Positions 51,901-59,220 of a stretch of 64,000 nucleotides of DNA are shown here, piece after piece. This stretch comes from an uncultured Oscillibacter sp. (GTDB taxonomy: Bacteria; Bacillota; Clostridia; Oscillospirales; Oscillospiraceae), in the NCBI GenBank assembly GCA_910584995.1, contig CAJUDW010000001.1:179168-243167 (forward strand), read 5' to 3'. The notes under the pieces were generated by a model. It saw only the letters and a list, made by a program, of their open reading frames with translations. It ran no database searches and was not told the origin of the DNA. The stretch's first letter is position 1. Every line of letters begins with the position of its first letter. The translations under genes and the position numbers were made by a program.

Positions 51901-52735
51901 TTGCTCCAATGCGACCGGCGGGACGCTGTCCTATGTCCAGTTCAGCAATCTGGCCCCCCACGCGGGGCGGCTGTACGCAGGGTATATCTCCCCCGCCCAG
52001 CCCGGGACGCCTGCAGTGGCCGGAACTGCCTACAGCACCGGCAGCTATCCCTTCCTCAGCCAGCTGACCTTTGTGCCCAAAGCGGAATTCCAGGGCTCTG
52101 CCATCCTCTCTTTCACCGGGTACGACACCCAGGGCCGGAGTTTCAACAGTTCCGTGACCATCAGCCTTTCCAACGCCTACTGCACCACGCCCTTCATGGA
52201 CATGTCCAACAACTGGGCAAAATCCTCCGTGGAGTTCCTCCGGCAGGCGGGCGTAGTCAACGGCTACAATAACAACACCATTTATAGTCCCGGCAATAAC
52301 GTAACCCGTGGCCAGTTCGCCCTGATGATCTGCCGGGCTTTCGGGTTCTCCACCAGCGGCGGAAACAGCGGCTTTTCCGACGTGCCCGCAAACAGTGTGT
52401 ACGCCGGGGCGGTGGCCTCCGCCCGGAGCCTGGGTATCGTCCAGGGCACCGGAAACGGGCGCTTCCAGCCCAACAGCCCCATCACCCGCCAGAGCGCCAT
52501 GGTCATGATTTGCCGGGCCATGCAGGCGGCCGGGAGAAGCGTGCCCCCGGCGTCCCCCGGCACCCTCAATTCCTACGGGGACGGCGGCCAGGTCGCCGCC
52601 TTCGCCCGGGACGCTGTGGCCTCCCTGGTCCAGATGGGCGTGGTACGGGGCAACGCCAGCATGCGTCTGAATCCCGGCTCCTCCATCAGCCGCGCAGAAA
52701 TGGCGGTGATCCTCCACCGGGTGCTGACACTCTAA
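48908..52735 (+). CDS. Secreted Big_2/tandem-repeat protein with C-terminal S-layer-homology modules
   Basis: A 1275-residue surface protein. Signal peptide (about 1-28, LLLSLALAVSLAVPALAAAG), an N-terminal Ig-like domain, then about four bacterial Ig-like (Big_2) domains to residue ~480. Five tandem modules of about 120-126 residues follow (starts near 489, 609, 733, 853, 979), each with a YxDY-rich strand, then an FVPxxxFxGT-xxxYTGY strand; four of five keep one Cys (FADMC, FNDAC, FQSVC, FNTRC). Three SLH modules end the protein (from about 1095: FMDMSNNWAKSSVEFLRQAG, NVTRGQFA, PITRQSAMV, SISRAEMAV). SLH is at the opposite end from that of the upstream giant. No enzyme motif seen. Confidence 0.92.
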   Translation: MKMSFLRRAGALLLSLALAVSLAVPALAAAGKDIEDLRFRSITNNTLELTLKEGESVSERLEVEFTKLDPILDKLDFEWDIETTRPLGTEVASLRDNVTISENTGKNGGKVTNTIIAENAGEAVLTVTYANDPTIFIKCNVVVYPAIGVPVTGVALDTHKIFLAVGETRTLIPTVSPSNASNKNLIWKSSNEAAATVDQDGTVTAVAVDQGKATITVTTEQGDYKDTCEVTVHGGSTLSLNKNALTMSLNGTETLVGTLENYDGTRISWVSSDPTGLTVDPLSNSGQSVNLTAKKTGNFTITATPQNADEPKATCEVQVTADEVREVHIVSPASGPMSIGDSPRRLTVNVIPSTAPQTVTWSSSDRSVATVDSSGRVTAVSPGKVVITATAVGGVKDEYTVEVSGIIFTDAQTVLVGRTLNLAKELQLFGNALTATPITWTSRNASVAPITSTGLVTGRYPGTSEITVQVGDAYSATCTVTVEEDIAQAITATLNAGERLPFSTIRSTFNTRCMEKTEYGLSYITNVTVPTEQGLVCYRYVSPDSPNHGVGGSERFYYNGSQNVLADLTFIPKNGFSGTANITYTGYNTNGDPFSGKIIVTVKSGGDVTYTAAAEHPLDFRAEDFADMCLVKTGRTIRYVIFEQPSPSKGILYYNYSTTGQYSQKVTSSTKYYVSSNPSIDSLTFVPADGYSGEVRVPYTCTDSSGASYAGEVKIDVYVPDGGNLPGSGSGVEYSIASNQRITMGTEDFNYVSRDKNGSSLNYILFDSLPAAREGVLYYDYENSTRPGERVTVSTRYYRNGSSSQLQLELVSFVPASGFTGTVTIPYTGYDVSGGRYSDKLTIYVDDGADTVTYTTSKNRAVDFAASDFNDACHRVSNEGLDYVRFRLPSSKAGTLYYDYDSSRSRNTRVTSYTNYYRSGRGNNISDITFVPASDFTGTVTFSYTGYTSGDDSYVGTVQITVSGSSSSINPSPLPTTSISYMGSSTPITLRMADFQSVCSNATGGTLSYVQFSNLAPHAGRLYAGYISPAQPGTPAVAGTAYSTGSYPFLSQLTFVPKAEFQGSAILSFTGYDTQGRSFNSSVTISLSNAYCTTPFMDMSNNWAKSSVEFLRQAGVVNGYNNNTIYSPGNNVTRGQFALMICRAFGFSTSGGNSGFSDVPANSVYAGAVASARSLGIVQGTGNGRFQPNSPITRQSAMVMICRAMQAAGRSVPPASPGTLNSYGDGGQVAAFARDAVASLVQMGVVRGNASMRLNPGSSISRAEMAVILHRVLTL

Positions 52736-52758
52736 GCTTCGGAAGGAAAAGAGAAACC

Positions 52759-53460
52759 ATGAGATTTTTCAAGGGAAAACTGAAACCGGCGCCAGAGCCG
52801 GAGAAAAAACCGGAAGAGAAAATTCCCAACATGCCGGAACTTACCCCCGGCATGAAGGTGGAAGTCCTCACAACGGAAAACCACCTCCTGTTTGTAGGCC
52901 GCCTGACCCTGCCGGAAACCGGCGGCGCTCTGGAACTGGGCCGGGAATCCGGCGATCCTCTGCCCCAGGCGCTGTACAACAGCAAAGTGAAGCTGCGGGG
53001 CTTTCAGAAGGACTCCACCGCCTTTGCCATCAGCGGTGTTGTAACGAAAAGTTCCCCGGACTTCTGGCGGGTGGAAGAACTTGCAGTCCTGCAGATACAG
53101 GACAGCCGCTCCTTCTTCCGCCAGAGGACCAACATCGACGGCCTGACCGCTCCCAGCGGCCGTCCCCCCGCCAAGGACGACCGGGTCTCCTGCAAGATTC
53201 TGGATATCAGCGCCGGCGGGGCGCGGTTCATCAGTACGGCGTCCTATTCCCTGGGGGACCGGCTGGTTTTGGAAACTGCCCCCATCGACTGGGAGGATCC
53301 CTTTTCCATCATCTGCGAGATCCGGCGGGTGACGGAGATTGAAGGGGAGAAGTTCGAATACGGCTGCCAGTTTATCAATCTGGAGGGCCGGGAGCAGGAA
53401 CGCCTCCTGCGGTCGATTTTCGTTCTCCAGCGGCGGATGCTCCAGTCCCGGAGAGGATAA
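52759..53460 (+). CDS. Second PilZ-domain c-di-GMP receptor protein
   Basis: A 233-residue protein starting MRFFKGKLKPAPEPEKKPEEK; the start lies 23 bp after the giant gene. After an N-terminal YcgR-type beta domain (about 30-105), the PilZ signatures RSFFR (RxxxR, 117-121) and DISAGG (DxSxxG, 149-154) are intact. It differs greatly from the PilZ protein at 43026, so it is not a recent duplicate. With that gene it brackets the two SLH genes, suggesting both readers govern the same locus. Last gene before a strong terminator. Confidence 0.92.
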   Translation: MRFFKGKLKPAPEPEKKPEEKIPNMPELTPGMKVEVLTTENHLLFVGRLTLPETGGALELGRESGDPLPQALYNSKVKLRGFQKDSTAFAISGVVTKSSPDFWRVEELAVLQIQDSRSFFRQRTNIDGLTAPSGRPPAKDDRVSCKILDISAGGARFISTASYSLGDRLVLETAPIDWEDPFSIICEIRRVTEIEGEKFEYGCQFINLEGREQERLLRSIFVLQRRMLQSRRG

Positions 53461-53492
53461 CGCCAAAAACAGCAAAGCCCCTTTAAGAAAAT

Positions 53493-53525
53493 GAGGAAGT
53501 TCCGCGGGTTCCGCGGAACTTCCTC
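53493..53525. terminator. Strong bidirectional terminator
   Basis: GAGGAAGTTCCGCGG (53493-53507) and CCGCGGAACTTCCTC (53511-53525) are a perfect 15-bp stem with a GTT loop, between the convergent PilZ and leuB genes. U-rich tails lie on both strands (TTCTATATT; ATTTTCTT). Confidence 0.9.
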
Positions 53526-53562
53526 TTCTATATTGACGGCAGGGGCCTGCATACGCCCCCGG

Positions 53563-54633
53563 TTAAATTTGCTCCCGGATCAGGCGGCCCATCTCCCGGC
53601 AGCCCACCAGGCGGCAGCCCTCGCCCATGATGTCGCCGCAGCGGTACCCCGCTTTCAGCACCGCGTCCACGGCGTTCTCCACCGTATCCGCCTCTTGGGC
53701 CATGTCAAAGCTGTACCGCAGCATCATGGCGGCGGCCAGAATGGTGCCGATGGGGTTGGCCTTGTCCTGCCCGGCGATGTCCGGAGCGGAGCCGTGGATA
53801 GGCTCATACATGCCCCGGGTGCCCTCGCCCATGCTGGAGGAGGGGATCATGCCGATGGAGCCGGTGATCTGGCTGGCCTCATCGGAGAGGATATCCCCGA
53901 AGAGGTTTTCCGTCACCAGCACGTCAAACTGGCTGGGATCGCGGACAATCTGCATGGCGGCGTTGTCCACATACATGTGGAGCAGTTCCACATCCGGGTA
54001 CTCTTTAGCAACCTCTTCCACGGTTTTCCGCCACAGACGGGAGGTGTCCAGCACGTTGGCCTTGTCCACGCTGGTGACGCGGCCCCGCCGCTTCCGGGCC
54101 ATCTGGAAGGCCACATGGGCCACCCGGCGGATTTCATGCTCCGTGTAGGACATGATATCCACGGCTTTCTGCTCCCCGTTCTCCTCTGCAGTGGAGTGGC
54201 TGCCGAAGTACACGCCGCCGATCAGTTCCCGTACCACCACGAAGTCAATCCCCCTGGCGGCAATATCCGCCCGCAGGGGGCAGGAGGAAGCCAGATCCGC
54301 GAACATCCGGGCGGGGCGGACGTTAGTATACAGCCCCATGGCCTCCCGCAGCTTCAGAAGGCCCCTCTCAGGGCGGTTGGCAGAGGGCTGGCTGTCCCAC
54401 TTGGGGCCGCCTACCGCGCCCAGCAGCACGCTGTCGGCGTGCAGGCAGGTCTCCAGGCTGGAATCCGGCAGAGGGACGCCGAATTCGTCAATGGCACATC
54501 CGCCCATGGGGGCTTCCCGGTAAATAAAGCTGTGGTGGAACCTGGCAGCTACGGCGTCCAGGACGCCCAGGGCCTCCCCCACAATTTCGGGGCCAATGCC
54601 GTCGCCCCGGATAACGGCAATCGTCTTGTTCAT
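53563..54633 (-). CDS. leuB: 3-Isopropylmalate dehydrogenase
   Basis: Oxidises and decarboxylates 3-isopropylmalate with NAD in leucine synthesis. The 356-residue product has the GDGIGPEIVGEAL start and RPERGLLKLREAMGLYTNVRPAR. It also has the metal/substrate Asp cluster (VDNAAMQIV, VTENLFGDILSDEASQITGSIGM) and the NAD-binding EPIHGSAPDIAGQDKANPIGTI segment. Length is normal. It overlaps leuD by ATGA and is last in leuA-C-D-B. Confidence 0.96.
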   Translation of the reverse strand: MNKTIAVIRGDGIGPEIVGEALGVLDAVAARFHHSFIYREAPMGGCAIDEFGVPLPDSSLETCLHADSVLLGAVGGPKWDSQPSANRPERGLLKLREAMGLYTNVRPARMFADLASSCPLRADIAARGIDFVVVRELIGGVYFGSHSTAEENGEQKAVDIMSYTEHEIRRVAHVAFQMARKRRGRVTSVDKANVLDTSRLWRKTVEEVAKEYPDVELLHMYVDNAAMQIVRDPSQFDVLVTENLFGDILSDEASQITGSIGMIPSSSMGEGTRGMYEPIHGSAPDIAGQDKANPIGTILAAAMMLRYSFDMAQEADTVENAVDAVLKAGYRCGDIMGEGCRLVGCREMGRLIREQI

Positions 54634-55127
54634 GCCTGCGCCTCCTTTGCCCGGAGGGAGGCCATCAGGCCGCCTTTTGCGATCATGTCCTTGATGAAGG
54701 GCGGGAAGGGCTCCGCCTGATAGGTCTCGTTCTTGGTCACATTGGTAATGACGCCGCTGTCAAAGTCCACAGACACCTGGTCCCCTTCGCTGATACCCTC
54801 GCTGGCGGCAGGGCACTCCAGGATCGCCAGGCCGATATTGATGGCGTTCCGGTAGAAAATACGGGCAAAATTCTTGGCGATAACACAGGACACTCCCGCC
54901 GCCTTGATGGCGATGGGGGCGTGCTCCCGGGAGGAGCCGCAGCCGAAATTCAGTCCGGCAATCATGATGTCGCCGGGCTTGCTTTTGGCGCGGAAATCCT
55001 GATCAATGTCCTCCATGCAGTGGGCGGCCAGTTCCTGGGGATCCTGGCTGGCCAGATACCGGGCGGGGATGATGACGTCCGTATCCACGTGGTCGCCATA
55101 TTTATGGGCGGTTCCATGCGCGTTCAT
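54630..55127 (-). CDS. leuD: Isopropylmalate isomerase small subunit
   Basis: Pairs with LeuC to move the hydroxyl group in 2-isopropylmalate to give the 3-isomer. The 165-residue product has the swivel-domain pattern GDHVDTDVIIPARYL, the GLNFGCGSSREHAPIAIKAAGVSCVIAKNFARIFYRNAINIGL signature and QVSVDFDSGVI. It is the short LeuD/archaeal-like type that works with a ~420-residue LeuC. The ATG follows AAGGAGG. It lies 86 bp after leuC, with a hairpin between. Confidence 0.96.
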   Translation of the reverse strand: MNAHGTAHKYGDHVDTDVIIPARYLASQDPQELAAHCMEDIDQDFRAKSKPGDIMIAGLNFGCGSSREHAPIAIKAAGVSCVIAKNFARIFYRNAINIGLAILECPAASEGISEGDQVSVDFDSGVITNVTKNETYQAEPFPPFIKDMIAKGGLMASLRAKEAQA

Positions 55128-55165
55128 ATTGAAAACCTCCTTATTGGGAATAAAATGAAGCGGGG

Positions 55166-55192
55166 CCCCGCAGAATCAGGGGTTCTGCGGGG
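55166..55192 (-). other. Hairpin between leuC and leuD
   Basis: CCCCGCAGAA (55166-55175) pairs perfectly with TTCTGCGGGG (55183-55192), with a seven-base loop. On the operon strand no U-run follows, so it is more likely an mRNA processing or stability element than a terminator. Confidence 0.5.
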
Positions 55193-55213
55193 AGCGGCAG
55201 AAACAACGGTTTG

Positions 55214-56476
55214 TTATCCAAGATCCGCAGGATGCTGGATATGCCCGGCCACACCGGAGGCGGCGGCTACGGCGGGGGAGGCCAGATATACCTCGCTCTT
55301 CACATGGCCCATGCGGCCCACAAAGTTCCGGTTGGTGGTGGAGACACACCGCTCCCCCTCCGCCAGGATGCCCATATAGCCGCCCAGGCAGGGCCCGCAG
55401 GTGGGTGTGGAGACAACGCACCCGGCGTCCATGAAAATTTCCGTGTAGCCCAGGCGCATACACTCCCGGTAAACGGTGGGGGTGGCGGGGATGATGATGC
55501 CCCGCACGCCGGGGGCCAGATGGCGGCCCTTGAACATCTCCGCGGCGGCGGCCATGTCCGCCAGTTGGCCGTTGGTGCAGGATCCGATGACCACCTGGTC
55601 AATGGCAATATCCTGACCGTCCCGGGCGTTGTGGGCGTTCTCCGGCAGGTGGGGCCAGGCCACGGTGCAGTCCACTTGGCCCAGGTCGATTTCCACCACC
55701 CGCTCGTACTCCGCGTCTTCGTCAGCCTCCACAGCCTCCCAGGGGCGGTTCACCCGATCCTTGATATAGGCCCTGGTGATATCGTCCACCGGCCAGATAC
55801 CGTTTTTGCCGCCGGCCTCAATGGCCATATTGGAGATGGTCAGGCGGTCGTAGATAGAGAGTTCCGCCACGCCGGGCCCGGCGAATTCCAGGGACTGATA
55901 CCGGGCCCCGTCTACGCCGATCATGCCGATGAGGGCTAGAATCACGTCTTTTCCGGAGACATAGGGCCGGAGTTTCCCGGTGAGGTACACCTGGATGGCG
56001 GAGGGCACCTTGAACCAGGTCTCTCCCGCCGCCATGGCGGCGCCCATATCTGTGGAGCCCACGCCGGTGGAGAAGGCGCCCAGGGCGCCGTAGGTGCAGG
56101 TGTGGGAGTCTGCGCCGATGACGGCCTCGCCGGGGGCCACCAGGCCCTGCTCCGGCAGGAGGGCGTGCTCGATGCCCATGGCGCCTACGTCGTAGTAGTG
56201 GTCGATTTCAAATTTCCGGGCAAAGGCCCGGCACTGCTGGCACTGGGTGGCGGCCTTGATATCCTTGTTGGGGGCGAAGTGGTCCATCACCAGGGCAATG
56301 CGGCTTTTGTCAAACACCTTGTCAAAGCCCGCCGCCTGGAACTCGTTGATAGCCACCGGGGTGGTAATGTCATTGCCCAGCACCAAATCCAGTTTGGCTT
56401 GGATCAGCTGCCCTGCCCGCACGCTGTCAAGCCCTGCGTGGCGGGCCAGGATTTTTTGCGTCATGGTCATTCCCAT
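55214..56476 (-). CDS. leuC: Isopropylmalate isomerase large subunit
   Basis: Carries the [4Fe-4S] cluster that takes part directly in the dehydration step. The 420-residue product has the aconitase signatures VIGADSHTCTYGALGAFSTGVGSTDMGAAMA, GSCTNGQLADMAAAAEMFKG and the cluster-binding GCVVSTPTCGPCLGGYMG (Cys before and within the CxxC pair). It belongs to the shorter LeuC/homoaconitase-like group, matching its 165-residue LeuD. The start follows AGGAAG. It lies 60 bp after leuA. Confidence 0.96.
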   Translation of the reverse strand: MGMTMTQKILARHAGLDSVRAGQLIQAKLDLVLGNDITTPVAINEFQAAGFDKVFDKSRIALVMDHFAPNKDIKAATQCQQCRAFARKFEIDHYYDVGAMGIEHALLPEQGLVAPGEAVIGADSHTCTYGALGAFSTGVGSTDMGAAMAAGETWFKVPSAIQVYLTGKLRPYVSGKDVILALIGMIGVDGARYQSLEFAGPGVAELSIYDRLTISNMAIEAGGKNGIWPVDDITRAYIKDRVNRPWEAVEADEDAEYERVVEIDLGQVDCTVAWPHLPENAHNARDGQDIAIDQVVIGSCTNGQLADMAAAAEMFKGRHLAPGVRGIIIPATPTVYRECMRLGYTEIFMDAGCVVSTPTCGPCLGGYMGILAEGERCVSTTNRNFVGRMGHVKSEVYLASPAVAAASGVAGHIQHPADLG

Positions 56477-56536
56477 GGGGGTACACTTCCTTTCTTCTGC
56501 GGTTCCAAAGATAAAAATCCGGCTATATCGTGATGA

Positions 56537-58048
56537 TCAGCTTTGAGCCTCGATCATCTTATTGATGCCGTTTACATAGGCCCGAATGGAGGACTCGATA
56601 ATGTCGGTGGAAAGCCCGGTGCCAGTGTAGGTCTCGCCGTCGGGGGCCTCCAGCTTGACTACGGCCTCGCCGATGGCGTCTTCGCCGTCGGTGACGGCAT
56701 TAAGGCTGAAACTCTCCAGGCGGATATCCATGTTCACCATGCGGTTAATCGCCTTGAAGGAGGCGTCCAGGGGGCCGCCGCCCAGGGCCACTTCCTCAAT
56801 CTCCTCCTCGCCCCGCCGCAGCTTGATGAAGGAGATATTGGGCACGCCGTCGCCGGCATTGATGACGTGGCTCACCAGTTCGCAGGCCCGGCGGGTGTTA
56901 TTGTGCCGGTGGAACACCAGGGCCTCCAGATCGGATCCGGTAATAGTCTTTTTCTTGTCCGCCAGAACCTTGAAGCGGTTGAAAATGCCCTCCAGATCCT
57001 GATCGCTCAACTCATAGCCCATGGACTCCAGTTTCTCCCGCAGGGCGTGCTTGCCGGAGTGCTTGCCCAGAACCATGGTGTTCTGGGGGACGCCCACGTC
57101 CGTGGAGTTCATGATCTCGTAGGTCTGGGCGTTGGCGATGACGCCGTGCTGGTGGATACCGGACTCATGCGCAAAGGCGTTGGCCCCCACAATGGCCTTG
57201 CTGGGGGCGATGGCCACACCAGTGATGGAACTGAGAAGCTTGCTGGAGCGGTAGATCTGCTTGGTGTTGACGCCGGTCTCCGCCTGGTAGAAGTCCCGAC
57301 GGGTATGGATGCCCATGACAATCTCCTCCAGGCTGGCGTTGCCCGCCCGTTCACCGATGCCGTTGACCGTGCACTCCACCTGGGTAGCCCCTGCCTGGAC
57401 GCAGGCCAGGGAGTTGGCCACCGCAAGACCCAGGTCGTCGTGGCAATGGACAGAAATGTCGGTATTCTCAATGCCGGGAACGTTCTCCCGGAGGTAAGAG
57501 ATGAGATCCATCATCTCCTGGGGGGTAGAGTAGCCTACGGTATCGGGTACGTTGAGGGTGGTGGCCCCGGCGGCCACGGCGTTGGCATAACACTTGGCCA
57601 GGAAAGGCGGGTCGGAGCGGGAAGCGTCCTCGGCGGAGAACTCAATATCCTGGCAGAAACTCTTGGCGTAGCCCACCATGTCGGTGATCCGCTGGAGAAC
57701 CTCTTCCCGGGTCATCTTCAGCTTATACTCCATATGGATATCGCTGGTAGCCAGGAACACGTGGATACGGGGGTGTTTGGCCTCCTTCACCGCGTCCCAT
57801 GCGGCGTCGATATCCCCTTTGGTACACCGGGCCAGGCTTGCCACGGTACACTTGGACACTGCTGCGGAGATGGCCTGGACGCTTTTGAAATCCATGGGGG
57901 AGGCAATGGCAAAACCCGCCTCAATGATGTCCACCCCCAGCCGCTCCAGCTGGCGGGCCATGTCAATTTTTTCCGAGAGGTTCATGCTGCATCCGGGGGA
58001 CTGCTCGCCGTCCCGGAGCGTGGTGTCAAAAATTTTGATGCGCTTCAT
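56537..58048 (-). CDS. leuA: 2-Isopropylmalate synthase
   Basis: Condenses acetyl-CoA with 2-ketoisovalerate, the first step to leucine. The 503-residue product begins with IFDTTLRDGEQSPGCSMNLSEKI and has the metal-binding SVHCHDDLGLAVANSLA and CTVNGIGERAGNASLEEIVM segments of the HMGL-like TIM barrel, then the leucine-sensing C-terminal domain (about 390-500, containing VALGGGPLDASFKAINRMV). Thus it should be feedback-inhibited by leucine, on top of the T-box upstream. AGGAGG precedes the ATG. Confidence 0.97.
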   Translation of the reverse strand: MKRIKIFDTTLRDGEQSPGCSMNLSEKIDMARQLERLGVDIIEAGFAIASPMDFKSVQAISAAVSKCTVASLARCTKGDIDAAWDAVKEAKHPRIHVFLATSDIHMEYKLKMTREEVLQRITDMVGYAKSFCQDIEFSAEDASRSDPPFLAKCYANAVAAGATTLNVPDTVGYSTPQEMMDLISYLRENVPGIENTDISVHCHDDLGLAVANSLACVQAGATQVECTVNGIGERAGNASLEEIVMGIHTRRDFYQAETGVNTKQIYRSSKLLSSITGVAIAPSKAIVGANAFAHESGIHQHGVIANAQTYEIMNSTDVGVPQNTMVLGKHSGKHALREKLESMGYELSDQDLEGIFNRFKVLADKKKTITGSDLEALVFHRHNNTRRACELVSHVINAGDGVPNISFIKLRRGEEEIEEVALGGGPLDASFKAINRMVNMDIRLESFSLNAVTDGEDAIGEAVVKLEAPDGETYTGTGLSTDIIESSIRAYVNGINKMIEAQS

Positions 58049-58086
58049 GGTCGATATCCTCCTGTTCTAAAAACGGCACAGATCAC

Positions 58087-58318
58087 AAAAGGCCTCCGTC
58101 TCCTAAAAAAGAGACGAAAGCCTGAAACTTCCGCGGTACCACTCTCATTGGCAAAACTGCCCGCTTCCGGCATCGGCGCCTGGGACGCGAATACCGCCTC
58201 TTTGGTAACGGTGAGGAAACCCGTTTCCGCCTACGGCCAAGGCTGTCAGCGGAAATACTCGAGGGCCAGTAACATCCTTCCCCTCCGTACCGCCTCACAG
58301 CATCCGGCGGCTCTCTGA
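58087..58318 (-). promoter_or_regulatory. Leucine T-box riboswitch of the leu operon
   Basis: The minus-strand leader shows all parts of a T-box. Stem I begins CAGAGAG (near 58317) with GGATGCTGTGAGGCGG; a likely specifier codon CTC (Leu; 58261-58263) is followed by GAG. The conserved antiterminator core is GTGGTACCGCGG (58131-58142). A terminator pairs AGGCTTTCGTCTC (58111-58123) with GGAGACGGAGGCCT (58090-58103) and ends in TTTT. Uncharged tRNA-Leu should hold the antiterminator open so that leuA-C-D-B is made when leucine is short. The specifier is my reading of the loop and was not folded. Confidence 0.88.
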
Positions 58319-58376
58319 AACATCCGGGAGGATTTTTTCCCTGTCATTGTATCTGTGCTTTGTTCTGTTATTGGTT

Positions 58377-58405
58377 ACTTTACCGGACTTTCGGCCCTTT
58401 GTCAA
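58377..58405 (-). promoter_or_regulatory. Promoter of the leu T-box transcript
   Basis: A perfect TTGACA (58400-58405) and TAAAGT (58377-58382) are 17 bp apart and begin transcription roughly 50 bases before stem I. Confidence 0.65.
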
Positions 58406-58450
58406 GTGTAATTTTTGCCGGGGAAACGGATTTTCCCCTTTTTTTACTGC

Positions 58451-58479
58451 TTGCCAAGAAAACCGGGCCGTGATACAAT
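58451..58479 (+). promoter_or_regulatory. Promoter of the gene at 58540
   Basis: TTGCCA (58451-58456) and TACAAT (58474-58479) are 17 bp apart, 60 bp before the ATG. It is divergent from the leu promoter. Confidence 0.65.
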
Positions 58480-58539
58480 CCTTTTCAGTCATTTTGTCCT
58501 GCCCCGGCGGCGGGATTTTGTCAGAAGGAGGCAGTTTTC

Positions 58540-58968
58540 ATGGCGGATTTGCGTCCGTATCCCATTCCGGAGGGCTGGACGGTGTATCTTCCGGCAGACT
58601 ACAGCCCGGATCCGGAGGCGGAGCCGCCCATGTGGCGCTTTTGCCGGGAGAGCCGGGATTTCACGGTTTACTGCACCGCCTGGTCTGTCTCCGACGGCTG
58701 CGCCCCGGCAGGCGCAGGACGGCTCCTGGAGTTATTCGAAACCGCCGCCCAATCCGCCGCCGGATCCCTGGCGGAGGCGGATCTCTCCTTGTACGCCCCG
58801 CCGGGCTTCTCCGTCACCGCATGGCAGGGCCGCACCTTGGAGGGGCTGCGGATGACGGTGTTTGCCATCGGCGCACCGGGGCATCTGTTGGCGGTATACC
58901 TGGTGGGCAACAGCCTTTCCAGGCGGGAAGAACTGCTGAACTGCATGGGGCTGATTGCCCGAAATTAG
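58540..58968 (+). CDS. Hypothetical protein, 142 aa
   Basis: I do not recognise a family. The product has no signal peptide or membrane helix and looks like a small soluble alpha/beta protein, with aromatic-rich beta stretches (PEGWTVYLPADY, DFTVYCTAWSV, SLYAPPGFSVTAWQGRTLEGLRMTVFAI) and a C-terminal helix ending LLNCMGLIARN. The ATG nine bases after AAGGAGG and the promoter at 58451 make it a likely real, singly transcribed gene. It stands between leuA and the M23 peptidase, neither of which suggests a role. Bases 58969-59177 hold no gene. Confidence 0.65.
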   Translation: MADLRPYPIPEGWTVYLPADYSPDPEAEPPMWRFCRESRDFTVYCTAWSVSDGCAPAGAGRLLELFETAAQSAAGSLAEADLSLYAPPGFSVTAWQGRTLEGLRMTVFAIGAPGHLLAVYLVGNSLSRREELLNCMGLIARN

Positions 58969-59177
58969 CAGGAAGGCCTTCCTAAGCCCCGTTGAAATCC
59001 CCCAAACTGCTTTGTCCCCCACAGGCGGCAAAGCAGTTCCATCATTTTTCCCGGCCCCCCTAGGGGGCATCTTTTGCCCCCAGGGAACAATCCACCTTCG
59101 GCAGGCAGGGAAACACACCGCGCATGATAAACCGCCAAAGCCAGCAGCTGGTGCGCAGGGCGGAACAGAGCCTTTTT

Positions 59178-59206
59178 AAAAAGCCCCCGTCCAGCCGGAC
59201 GGGGGC
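59178..59206 (-). terminator. Terminator of the M23 peptidase gene
   Basis: GCCCCCGTCC (59183-59192) and GGACGGGGGC (59197-59206) form a perfect stem 14 bp after the stop codon, followed on the minus strand by TTTTT. It is also CTTTT-flanked on the plus strand. Confidence 0.9.
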
Positions 59207-59220
59207 CTTTTACATGGATT

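Noticed and set aside
48548..52717. Minus-strand open frame of 1389 codons opposite the second giant gene
   Set aside because: Same reason: Gly/Ala/His-rich shadow, no ribosome site, spans the gene boundary at 48820-48908.
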